Under the pieces are notes generated by a model. It was not told the origin of the DNA and made no database searches. It worked only from the letters and a program-made list of their open reading frames with translations. Made by a program: the position numbers and the translations under genes. A DNA stretch of 64,000 nt from Phragmites australis (Eukaryota; Streptophyta; Magnoliopsida; Poales; Poaceae), in contig NC_084922.1 of NCBI RefSeq assembly GCF_958298935.1, positions 12,836,501 to 12,900,500 on the forward strand, given 5' to 3'. This document shows, piece after piece, positions 33,215-44,156 of this stretch (its first letter is position 1; every line of letters begins with the position of its first letter).

Positions 33215-34250
33215 AAAAACAACCTTTTGGGTACCACATGGTATAACGCTTTGATGTTTAGTTAGCCAGTCCATTCCAAAGATTATGTATGTTCCATTGG
33301 ATTTAGAGGACCACTAAGTTGACTAAAAATTCTATCCCTCTTATTAAAATTTTAACTCTGAGGGTATCCAAAAGATAGTTGATATTTGTTTCGAAAGAGC
33401 AAATTACAAGGGGTTCCTACAAGTCATTCAAATTTCCATACTTAGGAACAACCACCTAGATGATGAATGACTATGAGATTCCAGAGTACAACAAAATAGC
33501 AGTGTGACCTGAACCAAAAGGGACACTCCTTAAGAACGACACCATGTGGTTCCTGAGATCCCTGGATGCGGGTGTCCTCTTTAGGGTCTACATGGTCATT
33601 CGTCGTTGTTCTGGTGCTGGTGACATAGGTTGACATTGCAACTGGTTACTTCTGGGGTCAGTCCTTTGCAAGGTATCTGAGATTCTTACTAGTGGGACAA
33701 GGCCTTTGGGTGGCTAGGGTGTTGTTTAGGCCCTTTTTTGGGCAATTTTCCATGAAATGTCCTTTCTTCCTACAGTTGAAGAAGATCCTACTGGAAGGTT
33801 GCGTCTTCTGGGATCCATCTTGTTTAGGATATTGCACTTTCTCCTCTTGTTGCTTCTGCAGTCCTGGCTAGTACTTTCATACATATAGCTTGCTTGAGGC
33901 CACTGAGTCTTTGAGCAATCATTTGCATCAGTTGTGTTTGGTTAGCCATCATGGCGAGCAAGTCACTCGTAATGGATGCCGGTGGCATGTGCTGTTCATT
34001 CTCATCGTCCTGGCTAGTCCTTGGCATGTGCTCTTTGCGTAGTTCCTATCCTTCAAGGACTTCTTCATCTTTTGGATTGATTTGATCATTTTTAGCGTCT
34101 TCCTCGGTCAGCTTGACATTGTTGCTCAGCTGATTATTGTTTTCTTGCACAGACTCTAAATTAGGGTTGTTTCCACCTTCTGGATCCATTGCTTGGGACT
34201 CAACTTATGGGTGTTGTTCAAACTTCTCAGATTCATCGGTAGACTCTTCA
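33215..34250 (-). pseudogene. gag-protease fragment of the Del/Tekay-like element
   Basis: Minus-strand translation gives PPASITSDLLAMMANQTQLM followed by QMIAQRLSGL, then a zinc-knuckle region RKKGHFMENCPKKGP at about 33780-33735, and further on a protease-end piece like LEWTGWLNIKALYHVV near 33290-33230 (family form FGMDWL.KH). Stops and frame changes are frequent. Confidence 0.65.
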
Positions 34251-34305
34251 AGCGTCATTTGTTTATCCGAAGGTAAGGAGGGACAAGGATTTAGGAGAAG
34301 GTCTC

Positions 34306-35678
34306 TGTCGGAGGGTGAACTCCTAAAGCGGGGATCCGGAGGGACCCCCTTTGAGATTCAGCCGGGGGATGATTCTGAATCTGTTTTGCGGGTGAAATAA
34401 ATAGGCATAAATGCGATGGCAGGTGGAATGGAATGATCGGATGCAGAATGCAGTAAATGCACTAGAGGTTTTTAGACAGGTTCGGGCCGCACTGAGCGTA
34501 ATACCCTACTCCTGTGTGTGTGCTATAAATGCACTGAGAATGTCTCTCAGAGATGTTGCTGGTTACAAGAATATTTGTCTATCCTAGAGCTTCGGGCTCC
34601 TTGTTCTTCGGTGATCTCCACTTCTGAGCTTGTACTGGACCTATCTTCTTCCTCAGCCTCCTCCTTCGAGAGACATTTTTCTGTGTCTACCGGCCCTTCC
34701 TTAAATACTCGCCGGTGGTAGCATGCCCAGAAAGGGAGGGTACGAGTTCCGAGGTGCCATAAATGGAAAGCAACCATCATGGGCTACTACGCAAAGTGAC
34801 GGGGAGGGTTGAATACGCGCCCCCGTCCGGTCTCATTCGTCATGATGTCGTTCTGCAACGGGCGCCGCCTGACACAGTAGGGCGGCAGGCGGGGCGCCTT
34901 GGGCCTCGCGATGTTATCCCGAGGCGCGCCGGATGACGCGGGATGGGACCCGTGCATTAAATGTTCCCACGCCTCCGTGCCAAGCCGTGGCAGGGACTGA
35001 CAGCAAGCGTGGCAGGAGCAGTTGGAAATGACAGGCTACACGCCCTCTTAAATACGGTATCGGGCCTTTCACTGGTTGACACCTCACCGCTGGACCTCTG
35101 TGGGGGCCACCGACGAAGGACTTCTGAGGCCGTCGGGGAACCGAGTGCTTGGGGTCACTGTTCACAGCCCCGAGCACTCTCTCCCGGATATGCCCTTTCT
35201 TGGTCCTCGGGGAACCGAGTGCTCGAGAGCCACTGTTCACGGCCCCGAGCACTCTCTTCTGAAATTGGCTGTTCGGGTCCTCGGGGAACCAAGTGTTCGG
35301 GGGCCACTGTTCACGGCCCCAAGCACTCTCTCTGGGTACTAACTTCCTTGGGTCCTCGGGGTACTCGGGTGCTCGGGGGCCACTGTTCGCAGCCCCGAGC
35401 ACATCCTTCCTGGTACTCGGCTTTTCTGGTCGTCAGGGGACTTGGGTGCTCGGGGGCCACTGTTCACGGCCCCGAGCACTCTCTTCCCGGCACTTGGTCT
35501 TCTCGGATCATCGGGGAACTCGGGTACTCGGAGACCACTGTTCATAGCCCCGAGCACCCTCTCCCAGGACTTAGTCTTCTCGTACCTCGCGGAGATGATC
35601 CCCACGGGAGGGCGCCACGTGGCAAACTGCTGATCTGGCCTCGGGACTCGGGGACCCCTGGTTCCTGTGTCACCGACA
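34306..35678 (+). mobile_element. Solo LTR (~1.37 kb) with internal hairpin repeats
   Basis: It starts TGTCGGAGGGTGAACTCC and ends GTGTCACCGACA. It is flanked by the exact 5-bp duplication GTCTC (34301-34305 and 35679-35683), splitting the minus-strand gag region. The ends are inverted (TGTCGG / CCGACA). Inside, at 35090-35570, lie about six ~76-bp repeats. There is no internal coding domain. Because the interior reads open on the plus strand it yields a 298-codon chance ORF. Confidence 0.85.
35135..35570. repeat. Six ~76-bp tandem repeats, each with a GC-rich stem-loop
   Basis: The loop TTCAC (or variant) recurs at 35161, 35236, 35310, 35386, 35463 and 35541, spaced 75, 74, 76, 77 and 78 bp. 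The best units read GTGCTCGGGGGCC - ACTGTTCAC - GGCCCCGAGCAC, a 12-bp inverted stem around a short loop. Between stems each unit carries TCTT/TTGG(T)C..TCGGGGAAC-type spacers. Confidence 0.85.
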
Positions 35679-35790
35679 GTCTCAGGGTTAGGTTGCTTGA
35701 TTTGGATTGCGATTTATTTATTTATTTTTCGATTGATTGGACTTTCAATCTTTTAACATCTATACTAAGGTTACACCCTATAGCCAAGTA

Positions 35791-35804
35791 TGGCTCTGAT
35801 ACCA
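35791..35804 (-). other. tRNA-iMet primer-binding site
   Basis: The minus strand reads TGGTATCAGAGCCA, the standard primer-binding site complementary to the 3' end of initiator methionine tRNA. It sits just inside the LTR end of the Del/Tekay-like element. Confidence 0.85.
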
Positions 35805-35810
35805 CTCTAT

Positions 35811-38800
35811 TGAACCCCACATTTGGGTCTTCTTGTGCAAACAGTATCAGTCACTAGATCAGTAGCTGATACACACAATTTAAACAGAATTGGACATCAT
35901 AGACATACTTCGAATAGTATACCTGAATTAAAACCTTACGATACAGCATAACTCAATAGGTAAACCCAAGCCCTAGAGGCAACTTGGGTGCAGACAAAAC
36001 CTTAGTCTTCTATTCTTTTTCTCCATCGGTGTAGTCTTTCTCGGGATCGTCAACTTAAGTTCAACAAAGCAAGAGTGTACTCAACAAGTCTTACCTCAAA
36101 AGGAATAAGTAGATGCATAAGGGGACAACAAGGATAAGGCGGCTATAGAGTCTTTAGGTTTTGACGGAATGCCAGCTTGATGCAAAGGTTTAGTTTTGTA
36201 AAGCCTTTTTCAAAATAGTTTAGAAAAAGCATAGTTGGGCTTAATATTATGGGGTTGTTGGCCCTAGGGGAGATGCAACCCATTCCACCAGTTCCCAAGT
36301 TTTATAGTCGGCGGACATCCTATTCTCGCCAACTCAAGGCACATAGCCTGTACTTTCCAAAACATGGACACTCTGCACACTCATGCACCAAGGAAATACT
36401 CACACCATAGAGCTGATCATTAAGACTAGACCATAGCATTGTTCATAACCGTGGACACGGCTAGTCGAACAGATTTTTACTCTGCAGAGGTTGTACAATT
36501 TTACCCACACGATATGCACAGACTCACTCCACCGTCATTGTTGAAACTGGCATAAAAAGACACAACACACTCTCAACCTAATCACAATACCCACCCATAG
36601 GGCACTAAGATACCAGGGGCCTTAAAATAACATAAGGGGAAGATCACTTAGCCGCCCCATGCCTCAGACATGGCCTGTATAAATCTAAGGAAGGACCACA
36701 TAGCAATCCCATGGATCAAACAACCGGACCTCAAGTTGTACATCGCCTGAGTCTTTTCCTAATCCTCGTTGCCACTACCGGCCTCCAAGTGGGTACTGAG
36801 CTAAGTCAAAAGAGGTTAGGTCAAGTCCTGCCCATACAGGACATGTGATTGCACGATGGTCGCAAGGTGAGATGTCAAAATGAACCGATCCTTATGTGAT
36901 TGAGGTGAGTGTCTCCCAGCATCATGCTCATCAAACTCAATCCCGTCAAATCATCTTTGGGGTTTCTTTATTCACACACTCACTCACACCACCAAGCACA
37001 CACACCACATTTCTAACGTTTCGAAAAAGCATGATTAAGGTTATTATGATGATTCCTTTGTTTAAGTAGAGTAGTCCTAAGCATGCTAGTAGGCAAGCAA
37101 TTATCCAAACAATCAATATAATTGATGTCAGGAACCTTCTAGAATTTCAACAAAATAAAGGTAATCAATAACAAGGCATTACTATAACAAGCTAGGTCAT
37201 AACTATCTCAGCATTTTAAATTAGGGATAACAACTTAAGCATGCATATTACTATAGTCTATAATAAGGCTCTATTGGCTGTGTTTGAAAACATAGGTGCA
37301 ATATGATCAACGGTGTAGGATTTGCCTTCGTTGTAGTCCACATCTGCTTCTCCTTCATAGTCCGGTCCTCAGGGTCTTCTTCGAATATTTCTTTTTCTAA
37401 TCTTCAAAAGCGATTGTCGATAAGCATTTGATTGGAAAATAGCTACACGGATTTCTAACGAGGAACGAACACTAGGGAGAACAGGTCTAGCGGCTCTATA
37501 GAGATTGGTTATATTACTATATACTACTATATGAATAGGAAACATGAGGTCCATGTGGTGTTTCTACACTATTAAATGCATGTGTGTCATATTCCGTAAT
37601 TCATATTTATTTGGCATGTTACCTAATTAACAGGTATTTACTTATTAATTATTCTAATTAAACTACCATTTATCCTAAAGAAAATTACTTTTAACTATTA
37701 TCTACACAAATTAAACTAGCACAAACTAGTCACTAAGATTTCTTATATAACCTAGGTCATGGTTATCTAATTATCTACAACTAAAACTACTATAAAATTA
37801 GTTAAAGAGCTAATTCTAGATTTTCAACGACGCATAATGATTTAAAAAAATTATATTAAAAAAACTAATTAGATTAAAAAAATTATGAAATTAATATGGT
37901 TGGATAGGTCTCAAATTTAGATGAATTTTGGTGGAAGAATCGACGAAAAAAAAGTTAGAACGGAGGAGAAACGGGATTCGAAAGATTTATCGGGAGGTTT
38001 ATTCGGGAAAAAGGGAAACGGGCAGAATATTCCTAGCTTGGCTTGGCTCACGGCTCACTGGCTCACCTGGGCGCCTTGGCTCAGGCTCAACTGACTAGTG
38101 GTCGGCTCCGATGGATTTTGGCTCAGCTTGTTTTTTATTTTATTGGTTCGGCTTGGTTTAAATAGCTCAATGGATGGCTTGGCTCACTGAATGGATCGAC
38201 TAAGTTTTTGTAGCTTGGCTTGGTTGGTGCTCGGCTTGGCTCATTTGAGTGGGGGCTTAGTTAGGGCCCACATGTCGGTTCAGTTGACTGGGAGAAATAG
38301 ATCGAGAGGAGATAGAGAGGAGATGAATAGATGAGGAAGAAGATGGTGACGATGGCGGCGAGCAAGGGAGGAAGAAGCTCCAGTGACAGGAAAAATGGGT
38401 CACCGGCGGCCCGATCTACACCATGGTGAAGCAATTCGTAGAGTGGCTAAGGTATGTGGTGCTATCTCAAGTTGGGGATCTTGGGTGAGAGAGGGAAGGA
38501 AGGGGCTATCTCGAGTTGGGGATCTCGGGTGAGAGAGGGAAGGAAGGGGGAAAGAGATGGGGAGGCAGTTTTTACCGACGGCGGGGGAATCAGTGACCGT
38601 GAGCTCGGGTGGCGGTGCGAACGGAGTGGGTTTGTGGAGAGTGGTGGCGGTGGTGAGGTGTGTTGTGGTGATGTGGGGAAGGAGGAGCGACTCAGTGCTT
38701 TTTTAGGTGGCCGGGGGAGCATGGCAAGGACGCGGAGGCATGGGAGTGGCATGGATACAGTGCGAGGGGCGCTGTATGCGTCACGGGTGGTGATGCGAAG

Positions 38801-38972
38801 CACGAGGAGGATGGCATGGGGTGCGGGATGGGTGGTTGCACTGTTCATGCAAGGACTGGCAGCGTGGCACTGTTTGACCAAAGCAGGCGGCGGAGGTGGT
38901 TAGGGGGGAGAGAAGAAGAAAGATTGATATTTTTTTATTCTCTTTTTTTTTGGTGAAAATAGGGATGTGACA
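35811..38972 (-). repeat. Long LTR (~3.2 kb) of the Del/Tekay-like element
   Basis: On the minus strand it starts TGTCACATCCC (38972) and ends near GGGTTCA (35811). The possible flanking duplication on the outer side is TCCTC (38973-38977); its partner is lost with the missing 3' end. The segment 38461-38548 is a 44-bp tandem duplication (GGGTGAGAGAGGGAAGGAAG twice). The GC-rich stretch at 38340-38900 gives chance ORFs on both strands. Confidence 0.65.
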
Positions 38973-39697
38973 TCCTCTGCTCACGTGCACACACATGGCA
39001 TTTTTTGTCACCAGTTTGAGCATTTTGCAACATCTATGACCTATTTGCATTTATTGTTCAAGTATATATAGCTCAATGACTTGTGATGTTCGACATATTG
39101 CTATTCGTTGATGCGCTACCAAATAGAATACTTGTATCTTTGTTAATTTTTCATCAGAAGGCCTAGGGATGGACATGGATATCCATGGCCCATGGTATCC
39201 CTTGCACAAGCCGAAGTGTCACTCCACAGGTCCCCGAGCATGCTTGTAGTCCTTCCTGAGAACTTTGTTTATTTTTCTTAAGCACTGATGGAACCTTCCA
39301 CAACAAAGCAGATCAAGTCTTCCTTGGCCACGCTTCCTAAAAGAAACTCGTTCTCCAGCACGAGTATTTTATCAATCAGTGAATTTAATTGGGGTGACTT
39401 TTCGAGAGAACCAAGTCTGTAAACTAAACATGAAATCTAGGTAATCACGTCAGACCACACTACATGAATTGGAACGTTGAGTGCAGGGTGCCTTGAGCCC
39501 TTGACATAGTTGATGCTCCACATTTAAGACCACCCTCCAATGTAGAAACGAAAGATAACGATGCCAAGTGATGAGTGAAAATCTATAAAATGAACAACAT
39601 AGACGTCACTATAAAATGAAAAACAATAGAACATGTTCATCTTCTTGGAATGATGACAAACAAAATAGCCGTTGATATTTTTTTAGACCTAAGAGCT
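38973..39697. other. Intergenic, nothing firm
   Basis: A GGCCTAGGGATGGACATGG motif at about 39160 resembles the end of TAGGGATGG-type hAT MITEs, but no partner end was found. There is no gene. Confidence 0.4.
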
Positions 39698-39700
39698 TTA

Positions 39701-39989
39701 AACCCTGTTTGTTTTCTGCCGGTTTGGTTTCTGCTGTTGTTAGAAGCTATAAGTTAGAACAAATAGAGTTCTGAAGAAGTGGTTTCTGAAGAAATTAGAA
39801 ATTTGTTTCAGAGAAAAAATAAACTAAAGCTGAGAAAACTCGCTGAGAAATACTTTCTGAGAAAATATATGCTAAGAAGTAAAAAATTATTATAAAAACC
39901 AACTAACTATTTCAAATATAGCTTTTTAGATAAACCAAAAATATAACTTTTAAAAAAACTCAAAAGCAAAAGACCAAATAAACAGATCC
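39701..39989. mobile_element. Tourist-like (PIF/Harbinger) MITE, copy 1
   Basis: TTA flanks both sides (39698-39700 and 39990-39992). Ends are AACCCTGTTTG and, inverted, GGATCTGTTTA, imperfect terminal repeats. The body is AT-rich with AGAAGC/GCTTCT-type internal palindromic stretches. Confidence 0.65.
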
Positions 39990-40288
39990 TTACTTCATTT
40001 AATCAGCAGGAATACAATCGTGCCGTTGAATTGGTGTACTGCGCTGTGCGTCCCCACCCAAGTCAACTCTTGGTTCTCCTGCCGGCGCCCCTGTCGGTAG
40101 TTGTGTGCCTGATGCAGAGAGGCGAAGAACAGTGAAGGTCGAATGGGATGTAGCCCTTTTAAACGAATATTTCTGAGAGGAACTAGAGGGTTGGATACCT
40201 TTCCAACGGGATAGAAGCCAGGACAGATTGTTCGGATACGTTTTACCTAATAAGTTTTAAGTTTTACAGAGGTTTCATCGTACTCTAA

Positions 40289-40542
40289 GGATATGTTTGT
40301 TTCACATTATTTTTGGCTTCTACTTCTGTTAGAAACATAGAAATTAGAAGTTCAAACAAATAAATTTACTGAAAAATGATTTCTTAAAAATCTGCTTCAG
40401 TAGTTTTTAAAAAAATAGTATACTGAGAAGTCAAAAAAATATTGTAAAAATCTAATAGCTAAAATCTAAAAGTAATTTTTCAGAAAAGCCAAAAACACCA
40501 TTTTTTAAAAAGCTAGAAGCAGAAGTCCAAACAAATATACCC
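40289..40542. mobile_element. Tourist-like (PIF/Harbinger) MITE, copy 2
   Basis: TAA flanks (40286-40288 and 40543-40545). Ends are GGATATGTTTG and, inverted, GGGTATATTTG. The interior resembles copy 1 (TTCTGTTAGAA..., AGCTAGAAGCAGAAGTCC). No coding sequence. Confidence 0.7.
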
Positions 40543-40559
40543 TAAGTTTCAGTCTTTTA

Positions 40560-40860
40560 GGGAGATTTAGGTTTTATTTGTTACAGTTGAAATATATAGG
40601 TTTTTGCTAAAATACGGTTTTTCTGAAAAGCTACTTATAGTTTCTGAGAAAAGTTGTTAGCTTATAAGTTTAATTTTTAGGCTATTTGCGTGTAACTTTT
40701 CAAACAACCACTTTTAACTAATTTATCAGCTTTTTAAAAACTAGCTTATTAGCTTTTCAAAACCAATATAAACTCAGTCTGATTGATACAACTTATGACT
40801 TTTAAAAAACAGAAACTGCTGATAAGTTGTACAAGCAGAAATTTTAAACATCCGTTGGAA
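40560..40860. repeat. AT-rich MITE-like remnant
   Basis: It has the same flavour as the two preceding MITEs (AGAAACTGCTGATAAG, AAGCTACTTATAG, TTAGCTTTTCAAAA) with many inverted short blocks. Clear ends and a target duplication are not visible. Confidence 0.4.
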
Positions 40861-40869
40861 CTCGAACGG

Positions 40870-41514
40870 GTCCGATACAGGGCACCAGGCATCATTTAGA
40901 AACCTCTCTCCCTTTGCAATCATATATATTATTTTTAGTGAATGCAGTATCATACGACAAATGTACATGATTTTGCAGTGTCCACTGCCCAAACAAGCTA
41001 AAGCCACGATAATAGTGTCCTGTACAAAAAATTCACCTACAACAAAATAGATTTTGCTGCATGGCATAGCACAATAACCACCACAAACTAGACTAAATGC
41101 AATTGGCCAATTTTTTCCTACTGTTTTCATAACAATCTTTCTATACAGTCTTAACGCTTTACCTTTATTACTATATATTTAGAAAAGGGTTGTCACTCCT
41201 ACTTATACGAAAATCACAAAAATCCAAATGTAATGGCATTTTTCTTTCTTTTTTCGCGAATCAAAAACTCAACTAGCTGAGATGATACTAGTCAATTTAG
41301 CTCGTATTTGACTGAACTTATGTACATTCCAAAGTCAACCAATCCAACACAATAGATTGAATATTTTTCCACAAAGCAATACAATGAACCTTTTCCAAAT
41401 CAAAAAGGAAAACAAATTGAACTTCATGCAACCAATCTACGAATTCTCGGCCAACTCAATTAGTTGGACAGAAGGCAACAGTAAGGCGGCTTCATCCATT
41501 CAGAGGAACACTTG
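40870..41514 (-). other. 3' flank of the peroxidase gene
   Basis: No coding sequence is recognised. The probable 3'UTR lies immediately left of 41515; no clear AATAAA signal was found close by. Confidence 0.35.
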
Positions 41515-42615
41515 CTAGTTTACTCTGTTGCAAAATTTTCTAATCTCCCCTAGGCTGCCGGTTAGCACGTCGACGTGACCCATCTTCACCATGGCATCTG
41601 CGAACCGGGACGCCCACAGCGTCCAGTTGCGCGCGTAGAGGTCGACGAGCGCCGCCGTATCGTTCTGGCTGAGCAGCGTGACGTCTGACGTGAAGAGGAC
41701 CTTGCGCGTCTGCACGTTCTTGTAGTAGCGGTTGTCGAGCAGGAGCTCCGTCCTCGGGTCCAGGTCCACCACCCGGTCCCGGCGCCCTGTCGCCGCGGGG
41801 CACCGCCTCCTGAGGTACCTGCCGTAGGTGGCGTTCATGTCCGCCGCGATCTGCGGGTACAGCCGGAACGAGAAGGCCGAGCAGTGGGAGCGGCCGAAGG
41901 AGTGCGCGCCGGAGAGCGTGACCATGTCGTCGGCGGTGAGGTTCTTGGCAACGAAGCTGTTGACGAGCGCCGTGGCGTTGGCGAAGGGCGCGGGCAGGTT
42001 GTTGAGCACCTCGGACACGCTGGAGACGCGGCCGTCGCGGCGCCCCGCCGGCATGTCGAAGTCGATCCCGCCCAAGATGCCGCAGGCGTCGCGCGCGGCG
42101 AAGGCGACGATGTCGGCGCAGGAGACGGCCCTCCGGCACCGCCGCTCCAGCACACGCTTCGCGCGGTTGATGACGCTGAACCCACGGAGGCTGGGGTTGT
42201 TCGCCTGCGACGCCTTCTCCACGCTGGTGGCGTTGCTGCCGGGGGCGGCATCCAGCAGCACGGACGCATCACACCCCTGAACACAATAACACATACGCGT
42301 GGAGTTGTTAGCTTCGCATGCTTCATTAATTGAAGTCGATTATGTGCAGTGCCGATGGATTTGAGAAGAAGCTCTAACCCTGACGAAACAGTCGTGGAAG
42401 AAGAGGCGCACGAGGCCCGGGCCATTTCCGGGGTCGCGGCGGATGGCGGCGAGGACGACGTTGCGGATGAGCTCCTCCGCCCTCGGACAAGTGGAGTTGT
42501 AGAACCCAACTTGCAGCTGCGCTTCCGTCGACGCAACGGAGGAGAAGACGATCCATGACAGCAGAATGGGAAGAACAGCCAGCAGCTGACCAACACTGCC
42601 AGTTGCTGTACTCAT
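41515..42615 (-). CDS. Class III secretory peroxidase (two exons, intact)
   Basis: Exon 1 is 42615-42379 (79 codons) and exon 2 is 42276-41515 including the TAG stop. The intron, 42378-42277, has a GT donor and CAG acceptor and joins FHDCFVR to GCDASVLLD in phase 0, the conserved first-intron position. The 332-residue protein has a hydrophobic signal peptide (about 1-32). The distal haem site has catalytic R70 and H74 in VRLFFHDC. The Ca site is at D82 in GCDAS. The VSCADI block follows at about 130-135. The proximal haem ligand is H204 in LSGAHSFG, and the C-terminal region is [10 protein letters not shown]...FADAMVKMG. The expected cysteines are present. Length is normal for the family. Known role: secreted or vacuolar H2O2-dependent oxidation of phenolics, in wall cross-linking, lignification or defence. 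No short vacuolar extension is obvious, so secretion to the wall is likely. The particular isoform cannot be named. Confidence 0.93.
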
Positions 42616-42721
42616 CTCCGGTACTAAGGACTATGGATATGGAGTGTGCCAGACTCTTGATTCTACCTGGTAGTGACCGATGTGTGTCCAAATGTAGCTA
42701 AAGAAGATGAGCTAATGGTGA

Positions 42722-42733
42722 CAATTTATATAC
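42722..42733 (-). promoter_or_regulatory. Probable TATA box of the peroxidase gene
   Basis: The minus strand reads GTATATAAATTG about 110 bp upstream of the ATG at 42615, with a leader containing TAGCTCATCTTC downstream of it. Confidence 0.6.
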
Positions 42734-43003
42734 GTGGATCGATGCGGAGATGAACGGCCCGGGATCGCGTACCAGGCTACGTACACTGATTAAGAACTGA
42801 ACAAACAAGTTGACCTGGGCAGACGTAGCAGCTGTCCTTGGGAAGGGAAGCAGTTCGTACTTATCGGTAAACTGAAGCCCTATTTTTGAGTGTCCGTTGC
42901 CGCGAGCTCTCTGTGAAGACGCGCAGGGGAAGTGATAGAAATCATGCCGCCACGCGCAGGGATTGTGCAACTAAACTATGGTTCTGTGTAGGACGCGGCA
43001 ATT

Positions 43004-43456
43004 TAAAGATGTCTAAATGGGCGGCTCGGTCGGGTACAGCACGAGTTCAGTCAGACACGGTCCATTACAGCCCGTTAGCTAAATGGGTCGTGCCGTGCCG
43101 ACCCACGTATTGTGACTGCAGCCCAGGCACAACCTATTTAAAATTGGGCCGTGTTGTGCCGATCCGTAGTACGATAGGCCATTAATGTTTTTTTCACCTA
43201 TCGGTCCGTTAACACGTGAAAATCGAAAAAAACATAAAAAAAACTACCGGATGTTAGGATCAAACTCACGATCTCAGACATAAAAAACAACCACTCTACC
43301 ACCCTATTAAATATTTCTTTATGTTAGGGATAAACAAATTATATAGAACCTTACAAAAAATAGAAAAACTTAAATGGCACGTACCGTATCTGAGCTGAAC
43401 CATTTTTTCCGTACCGCGGGTTGGCCCGTTAAACCCGATCCAGTTGACCATCTTTA
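43004..43456. mobile_element. hAT-type MITE (453 bp) with tRNA-like interior
   Basis: Ends TAAAGATGTCTAAATGGGC and, inverted, TAAAGATGGTCAACTGG are terminal repeats. Flanks CGGCAATT (42996-43003) and CGGCAATC (43457-43464) form an 8-bp target duplication with one mismatch, as hAT elements make. Sub-terminal GGGCCGTG / CCCGTTA blocks (GC-rich) are typical. On the minus strand at about 43312-43252 lies GGTAGAGTGGTTG followed by GAGTTTGATCCT, resembling A and B boxes of a Pol III promoter. Confidence 0.8.
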
Positions 43457-43861
43457 CGGCAATCTCACACGATTCCTGCGGAAGTTATAGTGTTACTTGT
43501 GAAATTCTTTAAAATTAAATTCATGTACAATTTGTACGTTCCACAGTCAACATATGCTTGAAGCGTGTTTATTTTCGTTTCTCTTTTCCCAAAATTCAAA
43601 AGTGCCTGAGTATTAAAAAATGAACCGATCATGCTACTTGCAAACCGTTTGAACCATCTTTAGCTATACAAAGTTTACGTGGTAATACATATGTTTCGGC
43701 GTCATAACTGCTATATGATTGGTACACAATAAAAGATTAATATAACAAACAAATTGTGTTGGTGGGAAAAAAATAGAATACATTAATGGGACAAAATAAA
43801 TAAAATGTCGGAGGGCAAAGTTCCATTTTTAATATAGTTTTGCAGTAATTTGAGACAATGT

Positions 43862-44156
43862 TCCAGCAGTAGTCACAAGCCTAGCCTTAGGCATCACCCT
43901 CCTTACGGTTAGGGTAATAACTTCAAATCTGGTCAGCTCCTATAGTGTGACGGGCGGTGTGTACAAGGCCTAGGAACAGATTCACCGTCGTATGGCTGAT
44001 CGGCGATTACTAGCGATTCCTGTTTCATGCAGGCGAGTTGCAGCCTGCAATCCAAATTGAGGACGGGTTTTTGGAGTTAGCTTACCCTCGCGAGATCGTG
44101 ATCCTTTGTCCCGTCTTATTGTAGCACGTGTGTCGCCCAGGGCGTAAGGGGCATGA
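43862..44156 (-). pseudogene. Nuclear insertion of plastid DNA: 3' part of 16S rRNA (NUPT)
   Basis: The plus strand reads as the complement of the 3' ~300 nt of chloroplast 16S rRNA, including the universal GACGGGCGGTGTGTAC block (1492-region primer site) at 43949, then GGCGATTACTAGCGATTCC, TTCATGCAGGCGAGTTGCAG, and TTGTAGCACGTGTGTCGCCC near 44119. The variant GGAGTTAGC.TACCCTCGCGAGATCG fits plastid rather than plant mitochondrial 18S as I remember them. Scattered substitutions, mostly C to T and G to A, show it is old. Homology begins near 43862 and stops abruptly after GGGGCATGA at about 44156. It is not a functional rRNA. Confidence 0.9.

Larger units (their letters stand above)
33215..38972 (-). 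mobile_element. Del/Tekay-like Ty3/Gypsy element, 5' part only (LTR, primer-binding site, gag, protease)
   Basis: Read on the minus strand: a long LTR (38972 to about 35811) starting TGTCACATCCC and ending near GGGTTCA; a primer-binding site TGGTATCAGAGCC complementary to initiator Met tRNA; then gag and protease. The element stops at about 33215 at the LINE boundary, so pol and the 3' LTR are missing. The gag is interrupted by a solo LTR at 34306-35678. The long TGTCAC-start LTR plus Met primer site fits the Del/Tekay chromovirus group (inference). Confidence 0.75.

Noticed and set aside
35135..35570. CRISPR-like repeat array
   Set aside because: Whole 76-bp units repeat with diverged spacers related to each other, inside a plant LTR; no cas genes, eukaryotic context.
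34961..35857. 298-codon ORF
   Set aside because: It is generated by the six 76-bp hairpin repeats of a solo LTR and runs past the LTR end; peptide repeats follow the DNA repeats.
38454..38903. 149-codon ORF
   Set aside because: Falls in the GC-rich part of a long LTR with an opposite-strand ORF of similar length.
41540..42139. Arg/Pro-rich 199-codon minus ORF and the opposite-strand ORFs
   Set aside because: They are frame shadows of peroxidase exon 2.
43949..44150. Functional rRNA gene
   Set aside because: Only the 3' end of 16S is present, with many substitutions, amid nuclear MITEs.
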